DNA of 64,000 nt from positions 4,187,001-4,251,000 of the forward strand of contig BSWB01000002.1 in assembly GCA_033239125.1 (NCBI GenBank), given 5' to 3'. Position 1 is the stretch's first letter. Each line of letters starts with the position of its first letter. Source of the DNA: Fagopyrum homotropicum (taxonomy: Eukaryota > Streptophyta > Magnoliopsida > Caryophyllales > Polygonaceae). Positions 53,539 through 64,000 of the stretch are shown one piece after another. The position numbers and the translations under genes are program-made. The notes beneath the pieces were generated by a model. That model made no database searches and had not been told where the DNA came from. It worked only from the letters and a program-made list of their open reading frames with translations.

Positions 53539-54426
53539 TCATTTAGCGAGCTCCGCGGATAGGTTGTTCGCTACATTCTCGACGAGTGTAGGCGAAATTC
53601 CCCTAGTGCCTCCCAAGTACCACTTCTTGATTGTCTCCGACACATTCGCGTTCTCCACGGTCATCTTTGCATCTACCTTTCCTCCCACAACCAACTCAAT
53701 CTATCATAATACACATGAAACATAAATCATTAGTCCTGGTGTTCAATAAAATATTAAAACATCAATAAAATATTAAAACAGAGGTAGTTCATCTTAAAAC
53801 ATCATTTTACCTCAGCATGACCAGATGCGGGAAACTTGAAAATGAAGGCATCACCCTTCTTGAGGTATTTGGTAGGGAAGAATGCTGCAACCTTCTCAAG
53901 AGCTTCTTCTTCTTCGTCTTCAAACTTATCGGCTTCAACCAAACGATCTCGGACCTTTCCTTCGAGTTGGGTTCCGAATTGCGACGCTTTGATCTCCTTG
54001 ATGACGGCCACCCAGATCACCGACTCCACCGGCGCTATTAACACAAACTCAACAAATTCAACAAACAACCAAAACATAGACTATAACGGTAACATTCTTA
54101 GGTAAGTTCATTACCGGCGGCGAGAGCAGCGAAGAAGTCGTCGTCCTCGGCAAGTTCTTTACCGGATTTGCCCTTCCATTTGTGCAAATGAGTAGCGACT
54201 GAAGGCTCAGCGTAGACTCCGATTGCTGTGTGGATGATATGCAAGAAGTGGATTTCGATCTCGGTTACTCCATGAGCAAGGCGAGGAAGTGGCTTTGTGT
54301 ATGAGAACTCTTGTGGGATAACAACTTCCTCGACAATCACATCAGTTCCCACTGCAGAAGAGATGAATTTAGATATAGAAGAATCATGGAAACCCTAATA
54401 AGTTCAGAAGAGACTGAATACTTACT
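53539..54426 (-). CDS. CHIL: Chalcone isomerase-like protein (CHIL / EFP type)
   Basis: Coding pieces on the minus strand: base 54426 (A of ATG), 54351-54115, 54034-53811 and 53700-53539; 207 aa, GT-AG introns in phase. CHIL is a non-catalytic chalcone isomerase-fold protein that binds chalcone synthase and improves flavonoid output (family knowledge). Recognised by MGTDVIVEEVVIP, EIEIHFLHIIHTAIGVY, WKGKSGKELAEDDDFF, VAVIKEIKASQFGTQLEG, VRDRLVEADKFEDEEEEALE and NANVSETIKKWYLGGTRGIS. Length fits the family (about 205-215 aa). The first exon is otherwise untranslated. Its last base A joins TG at the next exon to give the ATG. No upstream ATG was seen in the leader. It is transcribed in the same direction as the bZIP gene. 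Confidence 0.93.
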
Positions 54427-54600
54427 TGTGAATTGAAGAAGGATTGATTGGAATCGCGAGTGATGAATTGAAGAATATGAGAAGCAGATGGTGAAGATGA
54501 AGGGTTTGAAGAAGACGATGATATTTAACTTGTTGTTTGAAGAAGTGGCAGAGCTAGCTAACACTCAAAGGAAGAGGAGAGGGGTAGGTGAAAGCTAACT
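54427..54600 (-). promoter_or_regulatory. CHIL 5' untranslated exon and proximal promoter
   Basis: CT-rich leader with no ATG on the coding strand, ending CAATTCACAA|GTAAG. The exact transcription start is unknown. Confidence 0.4.
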
Positions 54601-56280
54601 CTTTGTTGGTGATCTTTCAATTTCCAAATTTACCCCTCAATTTCTCCTCTTTTCTCATCCTACCCTCGACATTTTCGATTTCTGCTACTTTCTTAAGTCA
54701 TGTGATATATATATAAGACTGTACCTGATACCAGTATAAACGTGTGTCGAGACTATGACCGGTCATTCGGCTCCTAAGTTATGTCTATCGTGAGGTGAAT
54801 AATGTAGTAAATTGCTTAGATAGAAGTGAAACCGAACTCGAATAAAATAATAAAATATAACAAGATATATGGAGAGACCAAACCTCCTTCCCACAAAAAA
54901 AATATATTTTATACCTAAGAATACTATTCATCTAGAATAAAGGCTATCAATTTAATATGTTAATTTGTTGTACTCATGAGTTTAATATAAAAAAAAATTG
55001 TGCAAATTTTCAATTCAAACTTCCCAAGTGAAATTATAGAACTTGCAGTTTGGATTTAATATATTTCATGTATGTTTTCCTTCTAAAAAAATTGTAAAAA
55101 AAGTCTCGGATGCAAATGATATATTCAAATAGAGAAATTTTGTTAAAGCCGGATATAGACGGACCGTAGAACGTGGATATTATGTACGAGAGAACGTGCA
55201 CTTTAGGTCCTAACACAACACATTATACATAAGTGTGATAGAGTTTTATCTCAAAACCAATTGATAATATATAGGAGTAAATCGGTTGTTTAGCGACTTA
55301 AGTTATACCAGCCGCATGTATGTATACTAGGCGGGAAAGATCTCTTCTTTTGGGTCGCGTGCGGTGCACATGTGCGTTAAACACAAGCCCAATATATAAG
55401 TCTAGTGCGTTTTATTCTAAAATCAGTTGACAATAGGAGTAGTCCGTCGATCTTAAATAGGCTCAGAATGTCCATGTTTTAGACGTAAAACTTATTATCT
55501 TCAACCCATATGTATCACTGAAATGACATTAAATAATTATAACTTAAGGTTTTCAACTTAATGATTCATTTATTTTATTCATGATATAGTCATTTATATT
55601 TTTGAAAGTTTATTCATCATATAATTCAATATAAGAGAAGGGGAAAACATATCTTAATTGGTGATTCTCTAAAAAAGTCTACATATGTTGTTATTTTGTA
55701 TGTACTTTTAACTTTTAATGGGGATTTTTTTATTTACAAATTGGTATTTCTCACGAGTGAATTATGTTGTTTATTAATACTTTATCCATATTTGAAGCAC
55801 AAGATTTGATGCAATATAATCATGGATGTCTCTTTGCATGATACTGCACTCTGCATCCACCCTTGTATATTGGCATGTTGCCAAAGCAAGAGCCAAGAGC
55901 TGGGTTTCTGTGATTTGTTTCTGTCCTCATTTGATTCATTGCATCAAGTAGTTCATAAAAAGATTGATGAATTTTTCGAACAAAATAAATAGTAAGTTTC
56001 AAGATCTAGGCGTATACTATTATAATGTATATGAGTTTCATTCTAAAATAATTATAATGCCATAAGTAATTTATTGAGTTTATATAAATTTGTTTAGAAG
56101 TGCATTTATAATAGATATTTATTGAAATAATTAGAGAAAGAGGATCCAAAAATTTACATTTTGTGAAATGGGCCTCTAATAAGCTAACTACATAAAATAG
56201 GTTTGAAAAATATAAACTAGGTTACTGTTGTTTGATAGAATTGAAATAATGGTGTTGTAAGCTTTTTTTTTCAGATGATT
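54601..56280. other. Intergenic, no gene seen
   Basis: AT-rich. At about 55210-55300 and 55380-55460 there are two diverged copies of a tract containing ACACAA, ATAAGT and TTTTAT(C/T)CTAAAA, possibly an old dispersed repeat. Short open frames here match nothing recognised. Confidence 0.5.
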
Positions 56281-57240
56281 TGATGTTCACTTTTTGGGAA
56301 AAAAAAACATTGCTTACCGTTGCTTACCCAGAAATAGATTACCCAAGATGTTTGACATTACCCAGAAAGTTTGAGTGTTTTAGATTCACAAAAATAAGAG
56401 ATGAGAAGTTTCAGATTACCCCGAAATACATTACCCAAGAAGTTTGAGATTACCCATAAATAGAAAAAAACAATGCTTACACACAAATAGAACAAGGAAA
56501 TAGAAACACAATTCTTACCGTTGCTTACCCAGAAATAGATTACCAAAGAAGTTTGACATTACCCAGGAAGTTTGAGTGTTTTAGATTCACAAAAACAAGA
56601 GATGACAAGTTTCAGATTACCCAAAAATACATTACCCAGAAAGTTTAAGATACTAGAAATAGAAAAAAAAAATGCTTTCCCACAAATAGAACAGGGAAAT
56701 ATAAACAAACACTGCTTACCAACAAATAGAACAAGAAGTTTGAGTCTTTTAGATTCACAAAAATAAGATAGGACAAGTTTCAGATTACCCAAAAATACAT
56801 TACCCAGGAAGTTTGAGATGCCAGAAATAGAAAAAAAACAATGCTTACCCACAAATAGAATTGAGAAATATAAACAAACACTGCTTATCAACAAATAGAA
56901 CAGGAAGTTTGAGTCTTTTAGATTCACAAAAACAAGAGATGAGAAGTTTCATATTACCCAGAAATACATTACCCAAGAAGTTTGAGATTACCCATGGATA
57001 GAAACAAACACTGCTTACCCACAAATAAAATAGGGAAATGTAAACAAACATTGCTTACTCACAAATAGAACATGAAGTTTCAGTGTTTTAGATTCACAAA
57101 AACAAGAGATGAGAAGTTTCAGATTATCCACAAATACATTACCTAGGAAGTTTGAGATTACCTAGAAATAGGACCAAACACTGCTTACCCATAAATAGAA
57201 CAGGGATATGTAAGCAGTTCAGATTCCGGTGAAGAAGAAG
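56281..57240. repeat. About 169-bp tandem repeat, five copies
   Basis: The marker TAGATTCACAAAAA recurs at 56381, 56582, 56750, 56919 and 57089 (spacing 201, 168, 169, 170). Units contain CAGATTACCC, ATACATTACCCA, GCTTACC and ACAAATAGAAC. One side keeps a weak open frame by periodicity only, not a gene. Confidence 0.9.
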
Positions 57241-58800
57241 CTCAACAAGATACATTACCCAGAAATACATTTACGTTTGAAGGGAGGGAAGAAGAAGAAG
57301 GGACATGGGTTTGTTGAATTTATAGGGAAGAAGATGGACTGAACTGATTGGGTTGTTTATTCTATTCAACGTGCCACCCATCAAATCAGATGTACACCCA
57401 CTTTTGTTACTTTTTTGATTTTATCTATAACATAGGAGCCCATTTTCTAAAGGAATAATTGGGAGACCATAAATCTAAACTTAATAGTGTAAAAGGCCTA
57501 CATTGTAAATTCAGCAATATTTATTCACATCCTCTCTCAAATGTAACCATCTAGTTTGAACGACGCTTGATAGTATGCTTTAAGACAAGTCCGTGTAATC
57601 GGATGGATTGTTATTCGAGTATGTAATCAGTGTATTAAGGTAGACAATTTTAATTTTTAACACATAATATCGAGAGAGTTTTATCCTAATCACCATTTAA
57701 CAATAACTAACACTCTATAATTAGTAAATATTAGTTGCCTAGATTTTATATGTTTTAATTTGAGAAAATTTACTTATTATTAGTTTTTTGTTATTTTTAT
57801 AACCGTTCGTAATGAAAACATGGTACCGAAATAACAAAGATATCACACCAATTGCAAACATATATAAAGCTAGTGTATAATATTGGTGAGTTATTTTTTT
57901 TTTGTCGATTGATTTTAGGATGAATCTCACTAATCGAGCTTATGTGTTGAGCTTGCGTTTGTATTGAACCTAAGGTGCATATGTGCTCGAACGTGCAAAC
58001 CCCTTATATTATATTTAGCTGCCTGGATTTATCACAATGCCATAGCGTTTTGTTATCCGGTCTTGATTTATTAGATTTGTCGGCTTTAAGACGTTGGTTA
58101 CTGACGCACATGATAAGCGGTATGTTGATTGAGCTATTTTATTATCAATAACAAGTTCCACGTCGAAAGCGATGGACATTCTAAACCTGCTATATAAGGT
58201 TTGTAAACTACTCATCCTATTTTCAATTGATTTTAAGATAGAAGGTCACCGGACTTATTTAATGAACTTGCACCTAACACACATGTGCGTTCGTATACAC
58301 ACGATCTCCGCTCTACCATACATTAGTATTGGACTTTGACATAGTTAGGATTAAGAAATGTCATCAAAGCAACACATAACATTATATATTTTAAAATTGA
58401 CAAACCCAACCTAATCTAAGTCAAAGCTCAACTGACCACATAAAATCAACTTACAATTCATGAATATCTAACATAAAATCTTACATGAGCCAATGAAAAC
58501 ACGTACGTGTAAAGCTCACAAATCACAATCTATTATTATATTAAACAATAAGTACTTTGCATAATTATTGGTAGAACTAATGGCAAACAAGAAGCCACAA
58601 TATAAGTAGAAGATATGAAGACATTTATGGAGGAAGTGGGAGATGAATCTTCACATTTCCCACCTACCCTTATGTACCAACCTTCCCTTTCAATTGTATT
58701 TCCTCTTCTCACATGTATTCTCCATTTCTTTCTTTACCATCCCTTTTGGAAGACAATTTATATCACCTTATAACAACTAATCAAACTTTTATAAATAGAT
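57241..58800. other. Intergenic, no gene seen
   Basis: AT-rich with short leader-like GAAGAAGAAG tracts at 57228-57300. No coding or element boundary supported. Confidence 0.5.
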
Positions 58801-58810
58801 ATATACTGTA

Positions 58811-59321
58811 TAGACCTGTTCATATCTGGGTCCGGGCTGGGTTCGGGTCGGGCTTTATAAAATATTGAGCCCGTTTAGCCGGACTCGGGCCGGGTTAGGC
58901 CCGGCTACCGGGCCTGGGATGGATGTCGTACCCGGCCCGGCCGGGCTGGCGGGCGGGCTCCCGGGTACCCGTTTTTCAATTTCTTTTAGAAAAATATTAT
59001 CAAAAAAATGTTTTTAATTTAATTTTTTTAAAAATAAATTATATTTAAGATATTTTACGTAAAATATATTAAATTTATTATAATTATACTACATATTTTA
59101 TTTTAATACTTAATATTTATAATAATTATACTATAATATATTTATTTTTTATTTATTTACCGGGCTGACGAGTCAGCTTTTCGGCCCGGTCGGGCCTATG
59201 ATCTTGTCCGGATCCGGTCCGGCGGGCTTGACGGGCCGGGCTTTTCGGTCCGTCCGGGCTTGATTCCATGTTCATACCCGCCCGTTTTTCCGGGCGGGCT
59301 ACCCGGATTTGAACAGGTCTA
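58811..59321. mobile_element. Non-autonomous hAT element with perfect 8-bp TSD
   Basis: 511 bp; left end TAGACCTGTTCATATCTGGG, right end reversed TAGACCTGTTCAAATCCGGG, flanked by ATACTGTA at 58803-58810 and 59322-59329. GC-rich CCGGGCCGGG-type subterminal repeats frame an AT-rich centre. No transposase. Confidence 0.95.
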
Positions 59322-59401
59322 ATACTGTATAAGAGCTTATGCAAGTTATAGTATAAACCCTTCATATTTAGTCTTCATTCCTTTTGATGGCTACCTAGTT
59401 T

Positions 59402-59705
59402 ACAGACCTGTTTATATTCGGACCATTGACCCGTTTATCTGGACTCGGGTCAGACTGAGCCCCGTTGGCGAGCCTACAACGGCCGTCATACCCATTTGGT
59501 CTGACCGGGCCTCCAGGTAACCGTTGTATTATTATATCTTTTAATACAGCCGGGCATTTTTGTCCGACGGGCGTAGAGTGATGTCCGGATCTGACCAACG
59601 GACTTGATAGGCCAGACTTTTCAGTCCAATTAAACTTTCTCCGATATTCATATCCGTCCGTTTCTAAACGTGAGTGCCCGATAACGATCGGACGGTTTAG
59701 GAAGT
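59402..59705. mobile_element. Decayed relative of the 58811 hAT element
   Basis: Begins CAGACCTGTTTATATTCGGA like the intact element's end and carries diverged CGGACTCGGGTC and CCGTCCGTTTCTAAACG segments. The right terminus and TSD are not recognisable. Confidence 0.5.
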
Positions 59706-60117
59706 TTCCATTCTCTCGCCCGTTACACTCATGCCCCAACAACCAATTTGAAATAATCAATTAAGTGTTGGCTCAAGTGAATGATTCAGCTACTCGCACG
59801 TGATGATGTGCACCTACCAACTTGTAACCATTGGGAATAATCAATATATTCAGTGAACAGCTTTTACATTTTCAAAATATACTTACAACGCTAATATAAT
59901 TGTTGCAATATACTAGTTTTAATAAGATTTTTCAATAAATGACATTTTATAATATATTTCTTTAAATCATAATTTTATCTTGTTTTGTAAATAAACTTAT
60001 CTTATTAACTATATTATTAAATTGAAGACATATGGTATATATTGTTTATATTTAAACTTTCGGTCAATACTTCACCACTTCAACCGAGTTACCCTTATTG
60101 AATTTTATTGTTTGATA

Positions 60118-60409
60118 CTCCCTCCGATCAAAAATAAGTGTCGTTTTAGCATTAGAAATTTGATCAAAATTATCTGTCGTTTTAAGTTTTCTAGGCCAAT
60201 AAATGAACAATAATTCTAAGAAATGTTCTTGAAAATTGGTGTAAATGATTAATTTTAGATTTAAAATCTTTCTTATTGGTTTAAAAGAAGGTTGAATATT
60301 AAATAAGTGATAAGATTTAGAAAAACTTTACAAAATCTATGTTATTTAATATTTTTTTAAAAAATTGGGTTAAAGGCTAAAATGACAGTTATTTTTTTAT
60401 CGGAGGGAG
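60118..60409. mobile_element. Stowaway MITE
   Basis: CTCCCTCCGATCAAAAATAA at the left and TTATTTTTTTATCGGAGGGAG at the right, flanked by TA (60116-60117 and 60410-60411). 292 bp, AT-rich, no coding. Matches the Tc1/mariner-derived Stowaway signature. Confidence 0.95.
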
Positions 60410-60519
60410 TAATAAGTTTTGAAATAATTATTTTTTAAAACATTTATATTCCTATCAATTAGCCAAACATGTTTAATGTCACATTTTTTTGATAAATATC
60501 AATATAGATGGTTGCACTA

Positions 60520-61014
60520 GTGGACCTTCAAGTTAGTGTGTCGAATAAGATCATAGGTACTCTTAATCTTGTCAATGATAGAAGAAGGCAAAAGGAAGAT
60601 AGAGCTCCAATACGAGTTGATGGCGAAGAGGGTGAACCTTATGAGTTGAACTCGACCAACGTAGGAGAGCGGTATTGCAGTCCATGATTGAATCCGTCTA
60701 GTGAGCTTATTGATGAGAGGTTGTTAGTCAAAAACAACAAGTCTTCTTGCTTCAAGGGGCACACCAAGGTAGTGAAATGGGGGAGTGTCGATTCCAAAAT
60801 CCATTGAGGAGGATATTGCAATTTGATCAAGTTCAGAGACACCACCAAAGTAGATAGTTGCTTTTTGGATGTTAACTTTGAGCCCGGAGTGGTCACCAAA
60901 GTGGTCAAGAGTGGATTCCAAAACAGAGAAACAAAGGTGAGTTGAAGGAAGGGAATAGAAAAGAGGAGGAAAGTTTTGATGTGGATCTGTAATCTCTTTC
61001 GGTACTGATAGCAA
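60520..61014 (-). pseudogene. L1-type LINE reverse transcriptase fragment
   Basis: Minus frame with GLKVNIQKATIYFGG, FHYLGVPLEARRL, then after a stop the continuation INKLTRRIQSWTAIPLSYVG and RVQLIRF. This is the thumb region of plant LINE reverse transcriptases. The 5' part (with FADD) and the rest are missing. Confidence 0.85.
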
Positions 61015-61059
61015 GATGTTTAGACCGTCGGATGGTGGATATTAGGAGCTGACTCACTA

Positions 61060-62615
61060 TCCGCTAGGACTCCCCTTCATGTATGAGATAAAGTTTGTTC
61101 CCATTGATGTAATTTTATTGTTGTACTTGACATTGCTTAAATCTAATATATTTTCCCTTTTCAAAAATAGAAAAAGAAATTAAATGATCGCACGATTAAT
61201 CATCGTCAATACATTAACTAAACTTAGTTATCAGGTTACTTCATGAGTTTTGCATCATCTACATTTGTTGAGTTACTCCTTGTTTTACCCAACTTTTAAA
61301 TCCTCAACCACAACATCAATTGTTTCGATGAATCAAATCGTAACCACAAATTATTCAATCATATATGTTAAGACCTGGTAAAACTGAACATGTGATAGTT
61401 TCTAAATTCTCTAGTCGTACATCCGACTAAAGCGACAAACAACATTCACACAAGAATTGATTACGCAGTTCGATGGTAAGAATTACCCCTACTATGCGGG
61501 ACCTCAAGAGGGGAGATCCGGTCCCGGATTTTCACTAGGTTTTCAGGAGCTGCGTTAGAACGTTTTAAGTACCACAGTTCAACCAAGGTCAAACACTATG
61601 TTTTACAACAGGCTCACTTAAACCCTCAAACCCGGCTTCATACTTCAAGTGATCGGTTCACCACAAACCGGTAAGCAAGCCTTCTAAACTGGGTCAAGGA
61701 GATGGGCTTCAAGTGGCCGTCAAGCCCAATCTTTAACATGCCGTAAATTCACATAATACATTACAACTTTAACATCTCCTAATCCATAAAATAGTAAACC
61801 AATGTATATGAACTCATCACCATATTAATCACCAAGCTACCTCACTTAGATCACTAAAGTAGCAACATTTGATCATAATAGGCATCAAGCTCAACAACAT
61901 AGCAAACTATCATATTAACACAAGTACACGACTCTACCTAGACCGTAGTACTAAGTGCTCCTCGTGTCTTATGTTACATTTTTTAATACAAGAATCAAAA
62001 CATAACAGAACAAGTCATTCAATAACACACTTTTTCTGTTATAAGTCGGTTTTAAATGATATTTTTAGGCTTATATGGTGATATTGAGTCAAATAAAAAC
62101 ATGGGTTCCAATCCGTTACAGTTGAACATCGTAACGTTCCTTCTCAACATACAAACTCTCTACATAGAAAATGAGACATTTAGACAAGTCAAGTATGATA
62201 TGTGTGGAGATGCATGCATGTCACATCAATCACTAAGCTACTAGAGAACTTTGGAGTTTTGATACAAATGGATAAAATATATATGACTAAAATTTGAAGC
62301 ACGAAAAGGGTGCAAAGACCTTTTGGCAAACTGAATTTATTCTTGTCGTAACTTTGTGATCGATCGATCTTATCGTATCTACTAAAACTTCATCATCCCC
62401 ATCGCTTTTTGAGATTCTTTCATTTTCATCGACCTACTGACGAAGCTTGCATGAAGCCATGGAAGCATACAAGCTAGCAGGCTACGCAGTTAGTTGTGTG
62501 AGAATCAGATCAATCTTGAGTTCTAACAAAAAGACAAACGCTAATAGTTTGTCATGTTTATTAGTGCAACCATTCAATTTTAATTTGATTTAAATCACCA
62601 AAAATAATTTTGTAT

Positions 62616-62620
<5 letters not shown>
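61060..62620. other. Intergenic, no gene seen
   Basis: Includes a tract (61440-61560) with ACGCAGTTCGATGG and GGGACCTCAAGAGGGGAGATCC that resembles plant LTR leader sequence, but without boundaries. No gene supported. Confidence 0.4.

Positions 62621-62621
<1 letters not shown>

Positions 62622-62704
<83 letters not shown>
62622..62704. repeat. (TA)n microsatellite, about 83 bp
   Basis: An uninterrupted TA run beginning 20 bp after the stop codon of the LINE frame, at the LINE's 3' side. Confidence 0.95.
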
Positions 62705-62706
<2 letters not shown>

Positions 62707-62724
62707 ACTGAAACGGGTAAGCGA

Positions 62725-64000
62725 TTAGGAGATCAACATTTGACAGTCGACCTTCCTAAGGCATCCTTTCGGATGAACTAACAGCGGAATCGGGATCCTA
62801 GAACTTGCCCTTGTCCCATCCTGCTCCTGTGAAAACGCGTCCTGGCCGTCGTGGCCGAGAGTAGCCAGTAAGTCTGCAGCGGAGTTAATTTCTCTGAAGA
62901 TGTGATTGACTTGAACCTGGTTAAAACTTAAGAGAAGGATAGAGATGTCAGAAATGGTGATGTCCAGTTCCCATGGTGGCATCCAGATTCTTTTTATAGC
63001 ATTAATGATTGTGAGGTTGTCCCCTTCAACCTCGATTTTGCTTATTCCTAGTTGTTTTGCCTTGATTAAGCCCATTTTTAGGGCATAAGCTTCAGTTTGG
63101 AGTACAGAAATATCCCCACACTTTCCATACTCAAGTGCAATGACTGAGGCATTGTGATCTCTTAGGATGTATCCGAATGTACTTTGACCCTCATTTCATT
63201 TCGTTTGGATCCATCAAAATTGAGTTTAATCACTCCACAGGGTGGAGCAATCCATTTAATGTTTCTCATTTTCCTTTTGTTGGCTTTTACTATAGTTCTT
63301 TTCTCCTCCTTTAAATATTTCCATTCCAATATTTGTGATTCAACATTATGAGAGATACTTCTAGCATCCTCATTATTAAAGATAATTTTGTTCCTCATAA
63401 ACCAAATATTTCACCACGTGACAAGGAGACAGGTGATAGAGGATTCTTCAAGCTTAACTCGAATAGAGGCCATGGTATCCCTTAAATTCATATTGCTTAT
63501 GTCCATGCTTAGTAATAAGTTTTTTATTTCATTACTTGCAATATTATTCATAGTATAAGGGCATTTGAAGAATAAGTGTTTTGCACTTTCATATGGATGC
63601 TGACAAAGGACACAAGCCATGGGTATAGGGACTTTTTGTTTTTCGAGGTTTTCTTTAGTCGGAAGGCCGTCCATTGCTAGTTTCCAAGTGAAGTTTTGGA
63701 CCTTGGGCATAATATCCAACTTCCATATCCAGGAGATGTCCTTTTGTTCTATACTATTATTGTGTTTATCATACAAACAAGTTAAAGCATCTTTCGTACG
63801 GAACCAACCATCCTTACTTGGGGCCCAATATAATCTATCTCTGATGTCGCTTTTTGGGAGTGGTTGATTTAATATCTTATTGATAATATTTTGATTGTCC
63901 AAACAAATTTTCAGATTTTCAACTCTACCTAGGTCCCATTTTTTGTTCGTAATGAGGGTGCTCACCGTACCCTCAATGTTGGTTATTAGTTTCTTATTTG
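62725..64000 (-). pseudogene. L1-type LINE ORF2 C-terminal part (zf-RVT and RNase H)
   Basis: The frame enters from the right edge and reads GTVSTLITNKKWDLGRVE, then zf-RVT (RLYWAPSKDGWFRTKDAL, CVLCQHPYESAKHLFFKC). A TGA follows W at about 63408-63410 and the frame resumes as NIWFMRNKIIF. The RNase H domain starts CGVIKLNFDGSKRNE. A frameshift at about 63185 breaks it, then GYILRDHNASVIALEYG, AYALKMGLIKAK, EVEGDNLTIINAI and VNHIFREINSAADLLA follow to the stop at 62725. A dead retrotransposon copy. Confidence 0.9.

Noticed and set aside
54352..54352. GTG as CHIL start
   Set aside because: A spliced A|TG gives the conserved MGTD start; a GTG start is not expected in a plant nuclear gene.
56559..56927. 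122-codon minus-strand frame with Cys/Phe-rich repeats
   Set aside because: The frame arises from the 169-bp tandem repeat (period close to a multiple of three); no known domain and repeats decay without codon bias.
1..64000. tRNA, rRNA or other structured RNA genes
   Set aside because: No cloverleaf with plausible A/B boxes or rRNA-like tract was recognised; only a tRNA-complementary primer-binding site.

Overview
This window is plant nuclear DNA, most likely from a eudicot. It is AT-rich, has short GT-AG introns, and is crowded with plant transposable elements. These include an Athila-type Ty3/gypsy element, copia remnants, L1-type LINE remnants, Helitrons, hAT-type elements, a Stowaway MITE and a CACTA-like piece. 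The species cannot be fixed from sequence alone.

Layout. (1) 1-4936: minus-strand Athila-like LTR retrotransposon with one LTR in view. Its single open Gag-protease-integrase frame has no reverse transcriptase or RNase H. (2) About 6.2-43.9 kb: a cluster of CC-NB-ARC-LRR (CNL, RGA-type) disease-resistance genes. Two are intact single-exon genes, 14777-17899 (1040 aa) and 27666-30746 (1026 aa). One is a nearly full-length pseudogene at 7003-9985, and the rest are broken copies. The stretches about 14.4-24.1 kb and 27.2-41.4 kb are copies of one about 9-kb unit: intact CNL, 3' flank carrying an antisense bZIP fragment, copia integrase fragment, MHD-LRR fragment, coiled-coil tail, head-to-tail about 477-bp promoter-plus-coiled-coil modules, decayed NB-ARC-LRR gene. 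A 4.85-kb nest of insertions (LTR, palindromic MITE pair, Helitron) separates parts of the second copy. An inverted LRR fragment closes the cluster. (3) 47918-50254: an intact four-exon group I bZIP gene on the minus strand. It is the parent of the bZIP fragments found downstream of each CNL, so the cluster probably grew from a CNL next to this gene. (4) 53539-54426: a chalcone isomerase-like (CHIL) gene whose start codon appears to be split by an intron. (5) 56-64 kb: repeats and TE remnants, including a 169-bp tandem array, a hAT element with perfect 8-bp target duplications, a Stowaway MITE and LINE fragments.

How parts relate. The intact CNLs are predicted intracellular immune receptors. 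The surrounding debris records repeated unequal exchange, template switching and TE insertion. The most unusual structures are the tandem promoter-plus-coiled-coil modules, the tail-to-tail inverted LRR repeat that could give hairpin RNA, the recurrent antisense bZIP fragment, and the RT-less but open gypsy polyprotein.
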